Shown: positions 33,593 to 42,652 of the stretch, piece by piece | How the letters are laid out: the number at the start of each line of letters is the position of its first letter | How positions within the stretch are numbered: position 1 is the first letter of the stretch | Assembly (NCBI RefSeq): GCF_019091085.1 | Contig: NZ_JAGXJY010000014.1 | Location: forward strand, 96,021 to 160,020 | Reading direction: 5' to 3' | Length of the DNA: 64,000 nt | Source: Mesorhizobium sp. GbtcB19 | Lineage (GTDB): Bacteria > Pseudomonadota > Alphaproteobacteria > Rhizobiales > Rhizobiaceae | The notes under the pieces: generated by a model | Database searches by the model: none | The model's input: the letters and a program-made list of their open reading frames with translations, nothing else | What the model was told of the DNA's origin: nothing | Position numbers and translations under genes: made by a program

Positions 33593-34030
33593 ATGGCCCG
33601 TATCTACAAGACACGCACCTGGCACGACCAGCTCTCGCCGTCGATGGACGAGATGGAGCTTCTGGCGCTGGAGACCTATGCCCATCTGCCGGAAGAGTTC
33701 CGCAAGCTCACCGGCGAGATCATCATCCAGATCGCCGATTTCCCGACCGACGAGATCATGGACGACCTGTCGCTGGAGACGCCCTTCGACCTGCTCGGCC
33801 TGTTCGAGGGGCGCGGCATCGCCGAGCGCTGGAACCCGCAGACCGGCGAGGGCCCGAACCGCGTCACGCTCTATCGCCGCGCCATCCTCGATTACTGGGC
33901 CGAGAACGAGGAGACGCTGGGCGACATCGTCACCCATGTGCTGATCCACGAGATCGGCCACCATTTCGGCCTGTCGGACGACGACATGGAGCGGATCGAG
34001 GAGGCCGCCGAGCAGGTGGCGCCGGGCTGA
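33593..34030 (+). CDS. metallopeptidase-family protein (zincin, DUF1025)
   Basis: 145 residues. The zinc motif HEIGHHFGL (119-127) gives the HExxH pair, within THVLIHEIGHHFGLSDDDMERIEE, the conserved end of the short minimal-gluzincin family found in many alphaproteobacteria and actinobacteria. There is no signal peptide, so it acts in the cytoplasm. The physiological substrate is unknown. The length matches the family. Confidence 0.88.
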   Translation: MARIYKTRTWHDQLSPSMDEMELLALETYAHLPEEFRKLTGEIIIQIADFPTDEIMDDLSLETPFDLLGLFEGRGIAERWNPQTGEGPNRVTLYRRAILDYWAENEETLGDIVTHVLIHEIGHHFGLSDDDMERIEEAAEQVAPG

Positions 34031-34054
34031 GCGCAGATCGTCACCCCAGGCAAT

Positions 34055-34270
34055 TCGTCATCCACGGGCGGAGCAAGGAGCGAAGCGACGCGCGCAGACC
34101 CGAGGATCCATTCCGTGACATACGAGCGTTGCAGCGGTTCAGAAGTCATGCTGCCTTTTACCGACAGAACACGATAGCCTGCGGCGTCGCACTCTTCGGT
34201 TCAGGTAACGGCATGGATCCTAGGGTCTGCGCGCCGCTTCGCGTCGCTCCGCCCTAGGATGACGAAGTTG
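34055..34270. repeat. R4 dispersed repeat, inverted pair
   Basis: Left arm TTCGTCATCCACGGGCGGAG, then AGCGACGCGCGCAGACC; right arm GGGTCTGCGCGCCGCTTCGCGTC, then TAGGATGACGAAG. The arms of about 62 bases enclose about 90 bases of unrelated sequence. Similar elements lie near 50.3, 56.2-56.4 and 61.8 kb. Confidence 0.75.
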
Positions 34271-34289
34271 GAGGGGCCGCCCTTTCTAC

Positions 34290-34496
34290 CTACCAGTCAC
34301 TCAGCTTGGTGTCGGCTGTGTACTCCTGGCCTTCGACGTCCTTCACCACGGCCTGGCCGCAGCGCATCGACTTGGTCTTCTTGTCATAGGCGTAGGTCGG
34401 CGAGCCGAACAGATGCCAGCCCTTGTTCAGCGCAGCGGTGACCTTGTGGCAGAAAGTTGCGTCGTCCGGACCGGACAGAAAGCGGTAGAGTTTCAT
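34290..34496 (-). CDS. DUF1737 domain protein
   Basis: 68 residues. MKLYRFLSGPDDATFCHKVTAALNKGWHLFGSPTYAYD is a complete DUF1737 domain, a small family of unknown function in proteobacteria, often about 60-70 residues. The C-terminal part (CGQAVVKDV) is also typical. It is transcribed with the same polarity as the following CoA-ester lyase gene. No signal peptide is seen. Confidence 0.85.
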   Translation of the reverse strand: MKLYRFLSGPDDATFCHKVTAALNKGWHLFGSPTYAYDKKTKSMRCGQAVVKDVEGQEYTADTKLSDW

Positions 34497-34528
34497 TTTT
34501 CGTCTCTGATCGTGATTGTCTCAAGTCT

Positions 34529-34577
34529 AAGCATGTCGTTTTCCCAAAATCGCCGCGCACTTTTGGGCGACATGCAT
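34529..34577. repeat. R6 short inverted repeat
   Basis: GCATGTCG and CGACATGC arms enclose a GC-rich centre containing AAAAT..GCGCACTTTTGGG. The same arms and a similar centre are found near 60.56 kb. Confidence 0.65.
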
Positions 34578-34588
34578 CAGCCGGCGCA

Positions 34589-35467
34589 TCATGCGCCGAT
34601 GATCGCGGCCTTCGCCAGAAGTTTCTCGGCTTCGGCCAGATGCAGCCGCTCGACCATGCGGCCATCCATCGCAATGACGCCCTTAGCGGTATTTTCCGGC
34701 CGCGCGAACGCGTCCCTGATGGCAAGGGCCTTGGCCAGCGCCTCGGGCGACGGCGAAAAGGCGCGGTTCGCCGCCTCGATCTGGGCAGGATGGATCAGCG
34801 ACTTACCGTCAAAGCCCATGGCCGCCCCTTCAGCGCATTCGCCGGCCAGGGCATCGAGGTCGCGAAAGTCGTTGGCGACACCGTCGATGACGTCGAGGCC
34901 GCCGGCGCGGGCGGCGAGCACCAGCTGCAGCAGCCAGGGCATCAGATAGCGCCGGTCGGGCGTTGCCAGAACGCCGGTGCTCTTCACCAGGTCATTCGTT
35001 CCGGCAACGAAACAAGCCAGGCGCGACGCCGGGTCGCGGCCGAGCTCGGCGATGGCGCCGATGTTGAGCAGCGCCTTGGGCGTCTCGACCATCGCCCATA
35101 GTCTCACGCTGTCCGGCACGAAATTGTCGTCGAGCAGGTCGCCGGCTTCGAGAATGTCGCGCGGCGTGCCGATCTTGGGCAGAAGGATGCCGTCGGGCTC
35201 GGTCTTGGCCACGGCCAGAAGATCGTCGGCGCCCCATTCGCTGGCGAGCGGATTGATGCGCACCACCATCTCGCAATGCCGTTCGGGGCCGGCGAGGATG
35301 CCGGCAACCTTGTCGCGCGCCGCAGCCTTATCGGCCGGCAGGACGCCGTCCTCGAGGTCGATGATGACGGCGTCGCAGGCAAGCGAGGCGAGCTTGGCGA
35401 GCGCCTTGTCGTTGGAGGCCGGGATGTAGAGCACCGAGCGGCGCGGGCGGTAGGTGGCGACGGTCAT
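34589..35467 (-). CDS. HpcH/HpaI-family CoA-ester lyase (CitE-like)
   Basis: 292 residues. RRSVLYIPASNDKALAKLASL, DAVIIDLEDGV (33-43), VRINPLASEWGADDL, MVETPKALLNIGAI and GKSLIHPAQIEAANRAFSPS are the ordered motifs of the citrate-lyase beta/malyl-CoA lyase group, magnesium-dependent enzymes that split citramalyl-, malyl- or related CoA esters. The ATG at 35467 fits the family N-terminus; an open extension upstream is formed by the R2 repeat. The exact CoA ester cannot be told from sequence. Confidence 0.9.
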   Translation of the reverse strand: MTVATYRPRRSVLYIPASNDKALAKLASLACDAVIIDLEDGVLPADKAAARDKVAGILAGPERHCEMVVRINPLASEWGADDLLAVAKTEPDGILLPKIGTPRDILEAGDLLDDNFVPDSVRLWAMVETPKALLNIGAIAELGRDPASRLACFVAGTNDLVKSTGVLATPDRRYLMPWLLQLVLAARAGGLDVIDGVANDFRDLDALAGECAEGAAMGFDGKSLIHPAQIEAANRAFSPSPEALAKALAIRDAFARPENTAKGVIAMDGRMVERLHLAEAEKLLAKAAIIGA

Positions 35468-35539
35468 GACCGATCTATGCCGGGTGATGGCGGGTGAGGC
35501 AAGGCGGAGCCCCTCAAGGGACAGGACAATCGCACATGG

Positions 35540-35715
35540 CGGCGCCAGCCCCCGCTCCGTCTCGGCGCTGCGCGCCGAGCCACCTCTCCCCCACTTTGTG
35601 GGGCGAGGAAACGCCAACCGCCGAGGCGGCGCCCTTCGCAAGCTTGGGTTCCTCTCCCCCGCCAGAGGCGGGGGAGAGGTGGCTCGGCGAAGCCGAGACG
35701 GAGAGGGGGAGCGCC
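35540..35715. repeat. R2 long inverted repeat, copy b
   Basis: It has the same two arms as the copy near 7.2 kb with high identity, including the AGCGCCCTATGCGATT border. It fills the gap upstream of the CoA-ester lyase gene. Confidence 0.8.
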
Positions 35716-35995
35716 CTATGCGATTATCCTGTCTCAGCGCAACCTGCCTGCACCAAATCTGCAAATCCTTGCTGAAAAGCTCCGGGATTCCGCCGCGCGC
35801 TTTCCGCACGGGCCGGCGAAACAGCGGCATGCGAACACGTCACACATCCCGCTGGTCCCTGCCGCGCCGACTCCGAACTGAAGGCTGGTGGCTGGTCGAG
35901 CCGCAAGGGCGGCGCATCACGGCGACGGTCCTCCCCTTCAGATCGCGGCCGGCATGCGCCGGCGGCACCACGACAGCAGCCAGGAAGGCGCGGCG
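35716..35995. other. spacer before the DUF4173 gene
   Basis: 280 bp. The DUF4173 frame is open through the last 108 bases, so an upstream start is possible; otherwise no gene or signal was recognised. Confidence 0.3.
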
Positions 35996-37549
35996 ATGAC
36001 GACGATGACCATAACGGCACCGGTGATGAAGGCATCGCTTGTCCCGAGCTATTGCCGCCGCGTCGGCGCCGCCTTGCTGCTGGTGGCGCTGGCCGATTTT
36101 CTTTTCTACGGCCAGCCGGCCGGCATCAGCGTCTTCATCTTCGCCATCGTGCTTGCGGCCGCCGTCGTCGCCATGCATCCGACAGCGTTGAACAATGCCA
36201 GGGTGTGGCTCAAGCCGGCGGCGCTGTTTGCGGCACTTTTGCCGCTTGTCGAAAATGTCAGCCCGCTTTCGCTGCTGGTCGCGGTTGCAGCACTTGCGAT
36301 CTTTGCGCTGTCGCTGGCCGGCCGACTGCGGACGAGGCCTGCACGCATCGCACGCCAGCTCGGTCTGTTCCTGCTCGCAGCACCTTTCCGCTTCGCGCGA
36401 GACTTCTTCCGCTGGCGCAAGGTGGCGCGCCAGCTCGGGCAGCGGCGCATCCGGCTGGCGGCCATCGCCGTCTGGGTCATGCCGCTGACGCTCGGCGTCG
36501 TCTTCCTCGCGCTGTTCGGCGCCGCCAATCCGATCATCGAGCATTGGCTGTCGCTGATCGATCTCTACGCGCTGCTCGAGAAAATCGAGATCGCGCGGCT
36601 GATCTTCTGGCTGGTCGTGCTGGCCGGCGTCTGGGCGTTCCTGCGGCCGCGTCTGCCGCGCTTCGTCTCCCGCCTCAGGCGCATCCTGCCTACGGCGCGC
36701 GTGGCGCGGCCCGCGCGGACATCCGCCGAGGACGTCCTCTTCGGCAAGGCGGCGATCCTGCGCGCGCTGATCGTCTTCAACGCGTTGTTTGCCGTACAGA
36801 GCGCGCTCGATGCCACCTATCTGTGGGGCGGTGTCGCACTCCCCGACAGGCTGACCTATGCCGCCTACGCGCATCGCGGCGCCTATCCGCTGGTCGCCAC
36901 CGCACTGCTTGCCGCCGGCTTCGTGCTGGCGGCGCTGCGCTCGGGCAGCGAGACGTCGCGGGATCCGCTGATCCGCGGGCTCGTCTATCTCTGGGTGGCG
37001 CAGAACATCGCGCTGGTGATCTCCTCCATACTGCGGCTCGACCTCTATATCGGCGTCTACGCACTCACCTATCTGCGCGTCGCCGCCTTCGTCTGGATGG
37101 GGCTGGTGGCAGCGGGGCTGGCGCTCATCATCATCCGCATCGCGCTTCAAAAATCCGGCGAATGGCTGCTCTCCGCCAATCTTCTGACGCTTTCGGCGAC
37201 GCTTTATGCCTGCTGCTTCGTCAACTTCGCAGCAACCATCGCCAACTACAATGTCGACCATTCCTACGAGATGACTGGAAAGGGCGTTCCCCTCGACATC
37301 TGGCATACACGTTCGCTCGGCCCGAACGCCTTGCCGGCTCTCGGGCGCTATTTCGAGCATCAGAAGAAAACATTCCCCGATCGCGCGGTCGGCGACGGGC
37401 CCGACGCGATGACCGAATTCCACTATCGCACGGCGCAGAAAAACTGGCGGGCCTGGAGCTTTCGCGACTGGCGGCTGCTGCGCACTCTCGACAAGCACGG
37501 CCCGCTTGCTAATCCTGCCGTCACCGAACCATACGCACCGGGCCGCTGA
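35996..37549 (+). CDS. DUF4173 polytopic membrane protein
   Basis: About 517 residues with ten or more hydrophobic segments. LTYAAYAHRGAYPLVATALL and LLSANLLTLSATLYACCFVNFAATIANYNV resemble the conserved blocks of DUF4173, a family of unknown function that is often encoded next to two-component systems. That is the arrangement here: the response-regulator gene follows after three bases and the histidine kinase after it. The C-terminal about 100 residues (FHYRTAQKNWRAWSFRDWRLLR) are soluble and periplasmic or cytoplasmic. The start at 35996 is the first ATG of the conserved hydrophobic region. Confidence 0.85.
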   Translation: MTTMTITAPVMKASLVPSYCRRVGAALLLVALADFLFYGQPAGISVFIFAIVLAAAVVAMHPTALNNARVWLKPAALFAALLPLVENVSPLSLLVAVAALAIFALSLAGRLRTRPARIARQLGLFLLAAPFRFARDFFRWRKVARQLGQRRIRLAAIAVWVMPLTLGVVFLALFGAANPIIEHWLSLIDLYALLEKIEIARLIFWLVVLAGVWAFLRPRLPRFVSRLRRILPTARVARPARTSAEDVLFGKAAILRALIVFNALFAVQSALDATYLWGGVALPDRLTYAAYAHRGAYPLVATALLAAGFVLAALRSGSETSRDPLIRGLVYLWVAQNIALVISSILRLDLYIGVYALTYLRVAAFVWMGLVAAGLALIIIRIALQKSGEWLLSANLLTLSATLYACCFVNFAATIANYNVDHSYEMTGKGVPLDIWHTRSLGPNALPALGRYFEHQKKTFPDRAVGDGPDAMTEFHYRTAQKNWRAWSFRDWRLLRTLDKHGPLANPAVTEPYAPGR

Positions 37550-37552
37550 TCG

Positions 37553-38251
37553 ATGCCACACAACATCCTCGTCGCCGACGACGACCCGCATATCCGCGAG
37601 ATCATCTGCTTCGCGCTGGAAAAGGCCGGCATGAAGACGGCCGCCGTGGCCGACGGCGCCGCGGCGCTGCAGGCGGTTGAGCGCCGCGCGCCCGACCTCA
37701 TCGTGCTCGACATAGGCATGCCGGAGATGGACGGGCTGGAGGTCTGCCGGCGGCTCAGGCAAAAATCCGACGTGCCGGTGCTGTTCCTGTCCGCACGAGA
37801 TGAAGAAATCGATCGCATCCTCGGGCTCGAAATGGGCGGTGACGACTACGTCACAAAACCGTTCAGCCCGCGCGAGCTGGTCGCCCGCGTCAACGTCATC
37901 CTGCGGCGCGCGCGCCCGGCCGCCGTCGAGGAAGAGGCGGACGACCGCGCGTTCGCGCATGGCAAGCTCATGCTTGTCCCGGCAAGCCATGCGGCAAGTT
38001 TCGACGGCAAGCCGCTCACCTTGACGGCGATCGAATTCGCGATCCTGAAAGGTTTTCTCGCCCGTCCGCAGCACGTGCTCGGCCGCGACGCGGTGATGGC
38101 CAATGCCTATGCCTCCAACATCCATGTCTCGGAACGCACCGTCGACAGCCACATCCGCAACGTGCGGGCCAAGCTGGCGGCGGTCGGCTGTCTCGATGCG
38201 ATCGCCACGGTGCATGGCGTCGGCTTCCGGCTCGGCCGATGCGGTGGTTGA
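37553..38251 (+). CDS. OmpR-family response regulator
   Basis: 232 residues. The receiver domain has the acidic pair in VADDDP (D9-D11), the phospho-acceptor D53 (LIVLDIGMPEMDG), S80 and K102 (DYVTKPF). The winged-helix output domain is at about 135-230 (LTLTAIEFAILKGFLARPQHVLGRDAVM, RTVDSHIRNVRAKL). Length and layout are standard. It forms one transcript with the DUF4173 gene before it and the kinase after it (13-bp overlap). Confidence 0.94.
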   Translation: MPHNILVADDDPHIREIICFALEKAGMKTAAVADGAAALQAVERRAPDLIVLDIGMPEMDGLEVCRRLRQKSDVPVLFLSARDEEIDRILGLEMGGDDYVTKPFSPRELVARVNVILRRARPAAVEEEADDRAFAHGKLMLVPASHAASFDGKPLTLTAIEFAILKGFLARPQHVLGRDAVMANAYASNIHVSERTVDSHIRNVRAKLAAVGCLDAIATVHGVGFRLGRCGG

Positions 38252-39810
38252 GCAAGGAAAGGTGGCGGCCGCGGCTCGCCACCGTCGTCATCGCCATCCT
38301 GATCGTGGTCATGGCGCTGCCGCTGGTCGGGCTGTTCTTCTTCCGGCTCTATGAGAACCAGCTGATCCGGCAGACCGAGGGCGAGCTGATCGCGCAAGGC
38401 GCCGTCGTCGCCGCGATCTATGCCAGTGAGGTGCGCGCGGCCGGCATCGCCCCGGAAAAACTCGGCGCGCCGGTCTCGGCCGATCCGGCACGGGACAACA
38501 ACTATCCCTACGACCCGATCGAGCCGCGCCTCGACCTTGCCTATGACGATGTCATGCCGTCGCGGCCGGCGTCGCTTCCCGCCACCCCCGATCCCGCCTT
38601 CACGGCAATAGGCGCGCGGCTCGACGGCATTCTGGACGAGACGCAGAAAACCACGCTTGCCGGCTTCCGGCTGCTCGACCCGCGCGGCGTGGTGATTGCC
38701 GGCGGCGACGAGGTCGGCCGGTCGCTCGGTGAAATCGAGGAGGTGCGGACCGCGCTTTCCGGCGCCTATGCCAGCGAGCTGCGCCTGCGTATTCCCGATC
38801 AGCCGGCGCCGCCGCTCTATTCGGTGAGCCGCGGCACCAAGGTGCGCGTCTTCGTCGCCATGCCGGTCGAGGTCGACGGCCGTGTCGCGGGCGTGGTCTA
38901 TCTGTCGCGAACGCCGAACAACATCGTCAAGCATCTTTATGGCGAGCGCGGCAAGGTGACGTTGGCGGCCATCGCCATCCTCGGCGGCACGCTGCTGATC
39001 GCGCTGGTGTTCATCCGCACCGTCAGCCGGCCGATCTACGCGCTGATCGAGCGCACGAAGCGCATCGCCGCCGGCGACCGCGACGCGATCCGGCCGCTCG
39101 ACCATCACGGCACACGCGAGATGGCGGCGCTGTCGACGGTCTTTCTCGACATGGCGACCAAGCTGCAGGCGCGCTCCGACTCGATCCAGACCTTCGCCAC
39201 CCATGTCTCGCATGAACTGAAATCGCCGCTGACGGCGATCCAGGGCGCGGCCGAATTGCTGCGCGATTCCGGCGGCGCGATGGACGAGGCCGAGCGCAAG
39301 CGCTTCTCCAACAACATCGTCACCGATGCCGGACGGCTCAATCTCTTGGTGCGCCGGCTGCTCGACCTGGCGCGCGCCGAAAACCTGGCGCCGAGCGGCG
39401 AAAACACGACGCTCAGCGCCGCGCTGGCGCTGCTGCCGATCGACACCAGGCTGGAGACGCGGATCGAGGGCGACCGCGATACCGGCCTCGGCATCTCGGC
39501 CGAGAATCTCGGCATCGTGCTCGCCAACCTCATCGACAATTCGGCAAGGCACGGCGCCCGGCAGGTGGCGATCCATGCCTCGGCCGCGGGCGAGCGCGCG
39601 CTGGTCCAGATCGGCGACGACGGCGACGGCATTTCGGCGGCCAACCGCGGGAAAATCTTCGAGCCGTTCTTCACCACGCGGCGCGAGAGCGGCGGCACCG
39701 GCATGGGGCTCGGCATCGTGCTGGCCCTCCTGAAAGCGCATGATGGCACGATCAGGCTGGTTGACACCGAGCGCGGCACGCGCTTCGAGATCGACCTGCC
39801 GGTTGCGTGA
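38239..39810 (+). CDS. membrane sensor histidine kinase (HAMP, HisKA, HATPase)
   Basis: 523 residues. TM1 is at 13-36, the periplasmic sensor at about 40-238 contains a single-Cache-like stretch (LDPRGVVIAGGDEVG), TM2 is at about 241-262, and HAMP is at about 263-315. The H box is ATHVSHELKSPLTAI with H325; the N box is LANLIDNSARHGA; the G boxes are IGDDGDGIS and GGTGMGLGI. The layout recalls CreC and ChvG-type kinases. It overlaps the regulator gene by 13 bp, confirming the pair. The signal is unknown; the linked DUF4173 protein may be a third component or target. Confidence 0.93.
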   Translation: MRWLSKERWRPRLATVVIAILIVVMALPLVGLFFFRLYENQLIRQTEGELIAQGAVVAAIYASEVRAAGIAPEKLGAPVSADPARDNNYPYDPIEPRLDLAYDDVMPSRPASLPATPDPAFTAIGARLDGILDETQKTTLAGFRLLDPRGVVIAGGDEVGRSLGEIEEVRTALSGAYASELRLRIPDQPAPPLYSVSRGTKVRVFVAMPVEVDGRVAGVVYLSRTPNNIVKHLYGERGKVTLAAIAILGGTLLIALVFIRTVSRPIYALIERTKRIAAGDRDAIRPLDHHGTREMAALSTVFLDMATKLQARSDSIQTFATHVSHELKSPLTAIQGAAELLRDSGGAMDEAERKRFSNNIVTDAGRLNLLVRRLLDLARAENLAPSGENTTLSAALALLPIDTRLETRIEGDRDTGLGISAENLGIVLANLIDNSARHGARQVAIHASAAGERALVQIGDDGDGISAANRGKIFEPFFTTRRESGGTGMGLGIVLALLKAHDGTIRLVDTERGTRFEIDLPVA

Positions 39811-39828
39811 CAACGCAGGCGGTTTTCT

Positions 39829-39869
39829 ACGCAATTCCGGACAGATATTTTCCCTGGAATTGCTCTGGA
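39829..39869. repeat. R1 dispersed repeat, short copy
   Basis: TACGCAATTCCGGACAG, then TCCCTGGAATTGCTCTGG: the two ends of R1 with the middle missing, in the gap before the FAD oxidoreductase gene. Confidence 0.6.
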
Positions 39870-39880
39870 TCGGAGAAAAA

Positions 39881-41047
39881 ATGCGCTACGACATCGTCAT
39901 CATCGGCGGGGCCATCGTCGGGTCCTCGGTCGCCTATTATCTGCGCGAGGAAGGCTTTACCGGCTCCATCGCGCTGATCGAGCGCGATCCGCAATTTTCC
40001 CATGCGGCGACGACGCTGTCGCTGGCCTCGATCCGCCAGCAATTCTCGATCCCCGAAAACATCCGCCTGTCGCAGTTCACGCTGAAACTGTTCCGGCGGC
40101 TGAAGGAGACTTTTGGTCCCGATGCCGATATCGGCTTTCGCGAGGGTGGCTATCTGATCCTTGCCGGCGAGGCCGGGCTGCCGATCCTGAAGGCCAATCA
40201 CGAAACGCAGGTCGCCGAGGGCGCCGATATCCTGCTCGAGGATGCCGACCAGCTGGCGCGCCGCTTCCCCTGGCTGTCGGTCGAAGATGTCTCCGCCGGC
40301 GCCTTTGGCCGCAGCGGCGAGGGCTGGTTCGACGCGCATGCGATGCTGACGCTGTTCCGCAAGGCGCTGCGCGACAAGAAGATCGATGTCATCACGGCTT
40401 CCGCCACCGGCATCGCGCGCGAGGGCAATCGCGTCACCGGCGTGGTGCTCGACAACGGTGAGACGCTCGAAGCCGGCATCGTCGTCAACGCCGCCGGGCC
40501 GAATGCCGGCAAGGTCGCGGCTTTTGCCGGGCTGGCGCTGCCGGTCGAGCCGCGCAAGCGCAACGTCTTCGTCTTCGAGGCGCGCGAGAAATATGCCGAC
40601 ATGCCGCTGCTGGTCGATCCGTCGGGCATCTATGTGCGGCCGGAGGGCTCGGTCTATCTCACCGGCGGCGCCGAGCCGGAAGAAGGTGACGTTGCACCCG
40701 ATCCCAAGGACTTCGACGTCAACTGGCCGCTGTTCGAAGAGGTGATCTGGCCGACCTTGGCCACCCGCATCCCGGCTTTCGAGGCGATCAAGCCGACGCG
40801 CGCCTGGGTCGGGCATTACGACTACAACACGCTCGACCAGAACGCGGTGATCGGCCCGCATCCCGAGGTGGAGAACTTCCTGTTCGCCAACGGCTTTTCC
40901 GGCCACGGCCTGCAGCAGGCGCCGGCGGTCGGCAAGTCGATCGCCGAGCTCGTCATGCATGGCGGGTATCGGACCATCGATTGCACGGCGTTCGGCTACA
41001 GCCGTGTGGCGGAGGGACGGGCGTTCCGGGAGCTGAACGTGATTTGA
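39881..41047 (+). CDS. FAD-dependent amine/amino-acid oxidoreductase (DAO family)
   Basis: 388 residues. The FAD ADP-binding loop is YDIVIIGGAIVGSSVAYYL. RDPQFSHAATTLSLASIRQQF and the C-terminal FLFANGFSGHGLQQAPAVGKSIAEL are typical of the DadA/glycine-oxidase/sarcosine-oxidase branch (also FOXRED1-like), which oxidises secondary amines or D-amino acids. The middle glycine of GxGxxG is an alanine (GGAIVG), which is seen in this group. A GGAG ribosome-binding site precedes the ATG. The substrate is open. Confidence 0.9.
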   Translation: MRYDIVIIGGAIVGSSVAYYLREEGFTGSIALIERDPQFSHAATTLSLASIRQQFSIPENIRLSQFTLKLFRRLKETFGPDADIGFREGGYLILAGEAGLPILKANHETQVAEGADILLEDADQLARRFPWLSVEDVSAGAFGRSGEGWFDAHAMLTLFRKALRDKKIDVITASATGIAREGNRVTGVVLDNGETLEAGIVVNAAGPNAGKVAAFAGLALPVEPRKRNVFVFEAREKYADMPLLVDPSGIYVRPEGSVYLTGGAEPEEGDVAPDPKDFDVNWPLFEEVIWPTLATRIPAFEAIKPTRAWVGHYDYNTLDQNAVIGPHPEVENFLFANGFSGHGLQQAPAVGKSIAELVMHGGYRTIDCTAFGYSRVAEGRAFRELNVI

Positions 41048-41149
41048 CCGGAAAAGCCGGCCGGCGAACCCGGTCTTGTCGACAAAAGCCGTTGCTTCTC
41101 TTGTGCCGTGTCATATTAGTCTGAGCTTTATCGGCGCTCGGGGAAACCA

Positions 41150-42055
41150 TTGCTTAAAAACGCTGTCGAAGATTTTCGGCGCACAAGGGGAGTCCAGTTT
41201 CTCTTGGGCCTTCGCCACGAGATCCTGTACCGCCAGTTCCTGGCAAGCGCCGCGTCGAAAGGCAGGGCATTCGCCAGAGGCCTAGGCGAAACCGAGCGGA
41301 ATTATTGCTTCACCATCGCGTTCAACACGCCATGGATCATAGACGTGCTCACCAAGGCCTGGCAGGTCTTCCCAACCGGGACGAGGCTCGTGGTGATCGA
41401 CAATTCGTCGAAGCAGGATGCGCGCGCTTCGATCGAGGCAATCTGCGCGCGGCGCGGGGTCGCCTATTTCGGGCTGCCTCGGAATTTTGAAGCGAACCCT
41501 TCCAGATCACACGGCGTCTCCCAGACCTGGGCCTTCCACAACATCGTCAAGCACCTCAAACCCGACATGTTCGGATTCATCGATCACGATTGCTTCCCGA
41601 TCGGGCCGATCGATATCGCGAAACGGGTCGGACGCAAGATCGGCTACGGGGCGCCGCTGCATGCCAGGTCGAGCTACCTCTACAAGGCAGCCGAGGACGA
41701 GCCAGGCTGGTATTACTGGGCCGGCCTCTGCTTCTACAATTTCGCCGCCGTCGAGCATGCGAAGCTCGATTTCAGAAATCGGCTCGACATCGGAATGGAT
41801 ACCGGAGGGGGTAACTGGCCGGTGCTGTATTCGAAGCATCCCGTCGGGGAATTCGAGATGGCCCGGAAAAATCGCCTCACAGTCAACGTCGGTGGGACAA
41901 TCGCCGACTACGAGCTGTATGACGAGGTCCTCTTCCATGTCGGCGGCGCGTCCTACCGCTCGGGCGCGAAAAGCCCGGACTATCGACGCCTGCTGTCGGA
42001 CCATATCTGGAACACCTATCTCGACGGAACCCAGGATCGCCTGGTCTCCATCTGA
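41150..42055 (+). CDS. GT-A fold glycosyltransferase-like protein
   Basis: About 301 residues, starting at TTG with GGGGAAA upstream. VFPTGTRLVVIDNSSKQDARA is the donor-nucleotide strand of GT2-type enzymes, and FGFIDHDCFPIGP carries a D-H-D (145-147) in the place of the metal-binding DxD. The rest (WYYWAGLCFYNF, DIGMDTGGGNWPVLYSK) is compatible with a catalytic core. There is no membrane span. Composition is a little lower in GC than the neighbours, and it stands alone, suggesting an accessory glycan gene. The donor sugar is unknown. Confidence 0.75.
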   Translation: MLKNAVEDFRRTRGVQFLLGLRHEILYRQFLASAASKGRAFARGLGETERNYCFTIAFNTPWIIDVLTKAWQVFPTGTRLVVIDNSSKQDARASIEAICARRGVAYFGLPRNFEANPSRSHGVSQTWAFHNIVKHLKPDMFGFIDHDCFPIGPIDIAKRVGRKIGYGAPLHARSSYLYKAAEDEPGWYYWAGLCFYNFAAVEHAKLDFRNRLDIGMDTGGGNWPVLYSKHPVGEFEMARKNRLTVNVGGTIADYELYDEVLFHVGGASYRSGAKSPDYRRLLSDHIWNTYLDGTQDRLVSI

Positions 42056-42091
42056 GCTTAGTCGAGCGACGCGCCTCTTCAGGCCTTGTTG

Positions 42092-42131
42092 TTTCACGGA
42101 AGCGCCTAACCGCTTCACATTTTTCCTGGAT
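42092..42131. repeat. R1 dispersed repeat, half copy
   Basis: TTCACGGAAGCGCCTAACCG, then CTTCACATTTTTCCTGGATT. It contains the stop codon of the adjacent minus-strand SRPBCC gene. Confidence 0.6.
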
Positions 42132-42603
42132 TCGCTTCCAAATACTGTTGCAGCCAGCCAAGAACGCGCGCCCAGCCCTCGGCATGCTCGGCCGCCGCGT
42201 CCGGGAAACCGGCAAATCCGCCATGGCAGATGGTGAGCCGCGTGCCGCCGGCGATCGGCTCCAGTAGATAGGCGAGCGTCGTTTCGTGACGGCCCAGCGT
42301 CGGGTGGTCCCAATCGTAGCGCCTCGTCTGCACGATCCGGCGCGGCGTCTCGACTTCGAGAAATGTCCCGCTGGCGGGCAGGTGGCTGCCATCAGAGGTC
42401 TCCACGATGACACTCCAGCGTCCGCCGACGTGAAGATCGGCGGCCCAGTCGGTCATGCGGTAGGTTTCTGACGAGCCCCACCAGCGCTCGACCTCCTTGG
42501 TGACGAGCGCCGCGATGACCTGGCCCGGCGAAGCGGGAAGTTCGGCCGAGGCCATGACCGTGTCGGCATTCGCCATGGCCTGCGGCAAGGACAAGTGAAG
42601 CAT
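42115..42603 (-). CDS. SRPBCC/AHSA1-like domain protein
   Basis: 162 residues covering one START-like hydrophobic pocket domain (ELPASPGQVIAALVTKEVERWWG, LHVGGRWSVIV, YLLEPIAGGTRLTICHGG). Such AHSA1-like proteins bind hydrophobic ligands or serve as stress-related co-factors; no catalytic residues can be pointed out. The C-terminus NPGKM and its stop codon lie in an R1 repeat. A second in-frame ATG nine codons downstream is also possible as start. Confidence 0.85.
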   Translation of the reverse strand: MLHLSLPQAMANADTVMASAELPASPGQVIAALVTKEVERWWGSSETYRMTDWAADLHVGGRWSVIVETSDGSHLPASGTFLEVETPRRIVQTRRYDWDHPTLGRHETTLAYLLEPIAGGTRLTICHGGFAGFPDAAAEHAEGWARVLGWLQQYLEANPGKM

Positions 42604-42652
42604 AAGTCCACCTTTTTCGCCTATTGTCTCGTATCCGAAACGATCTCTTGTC

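Noticed and set aside
35540..35715. R2 and the other inverted repeats considered as a CRISPR array
   Set aside because: There are at most two arms in inverted order at one place, without regular spacers, and no cas genes are in the window.
35840..38215. A 791-codon open frame on the minus strand opposite the DUF4173 and response-regulator genes
   Set aside because: It covers two clear genes on the other strand and has the Arg/Gln/His-rich look of an antisense frame.
38107..39834. A 575-codon minus-strand frame opposite the histidine kinase
   Set aside because: The kinase motifs on the plus strand are complete and in order, and the antisense product has no recognisable domain.
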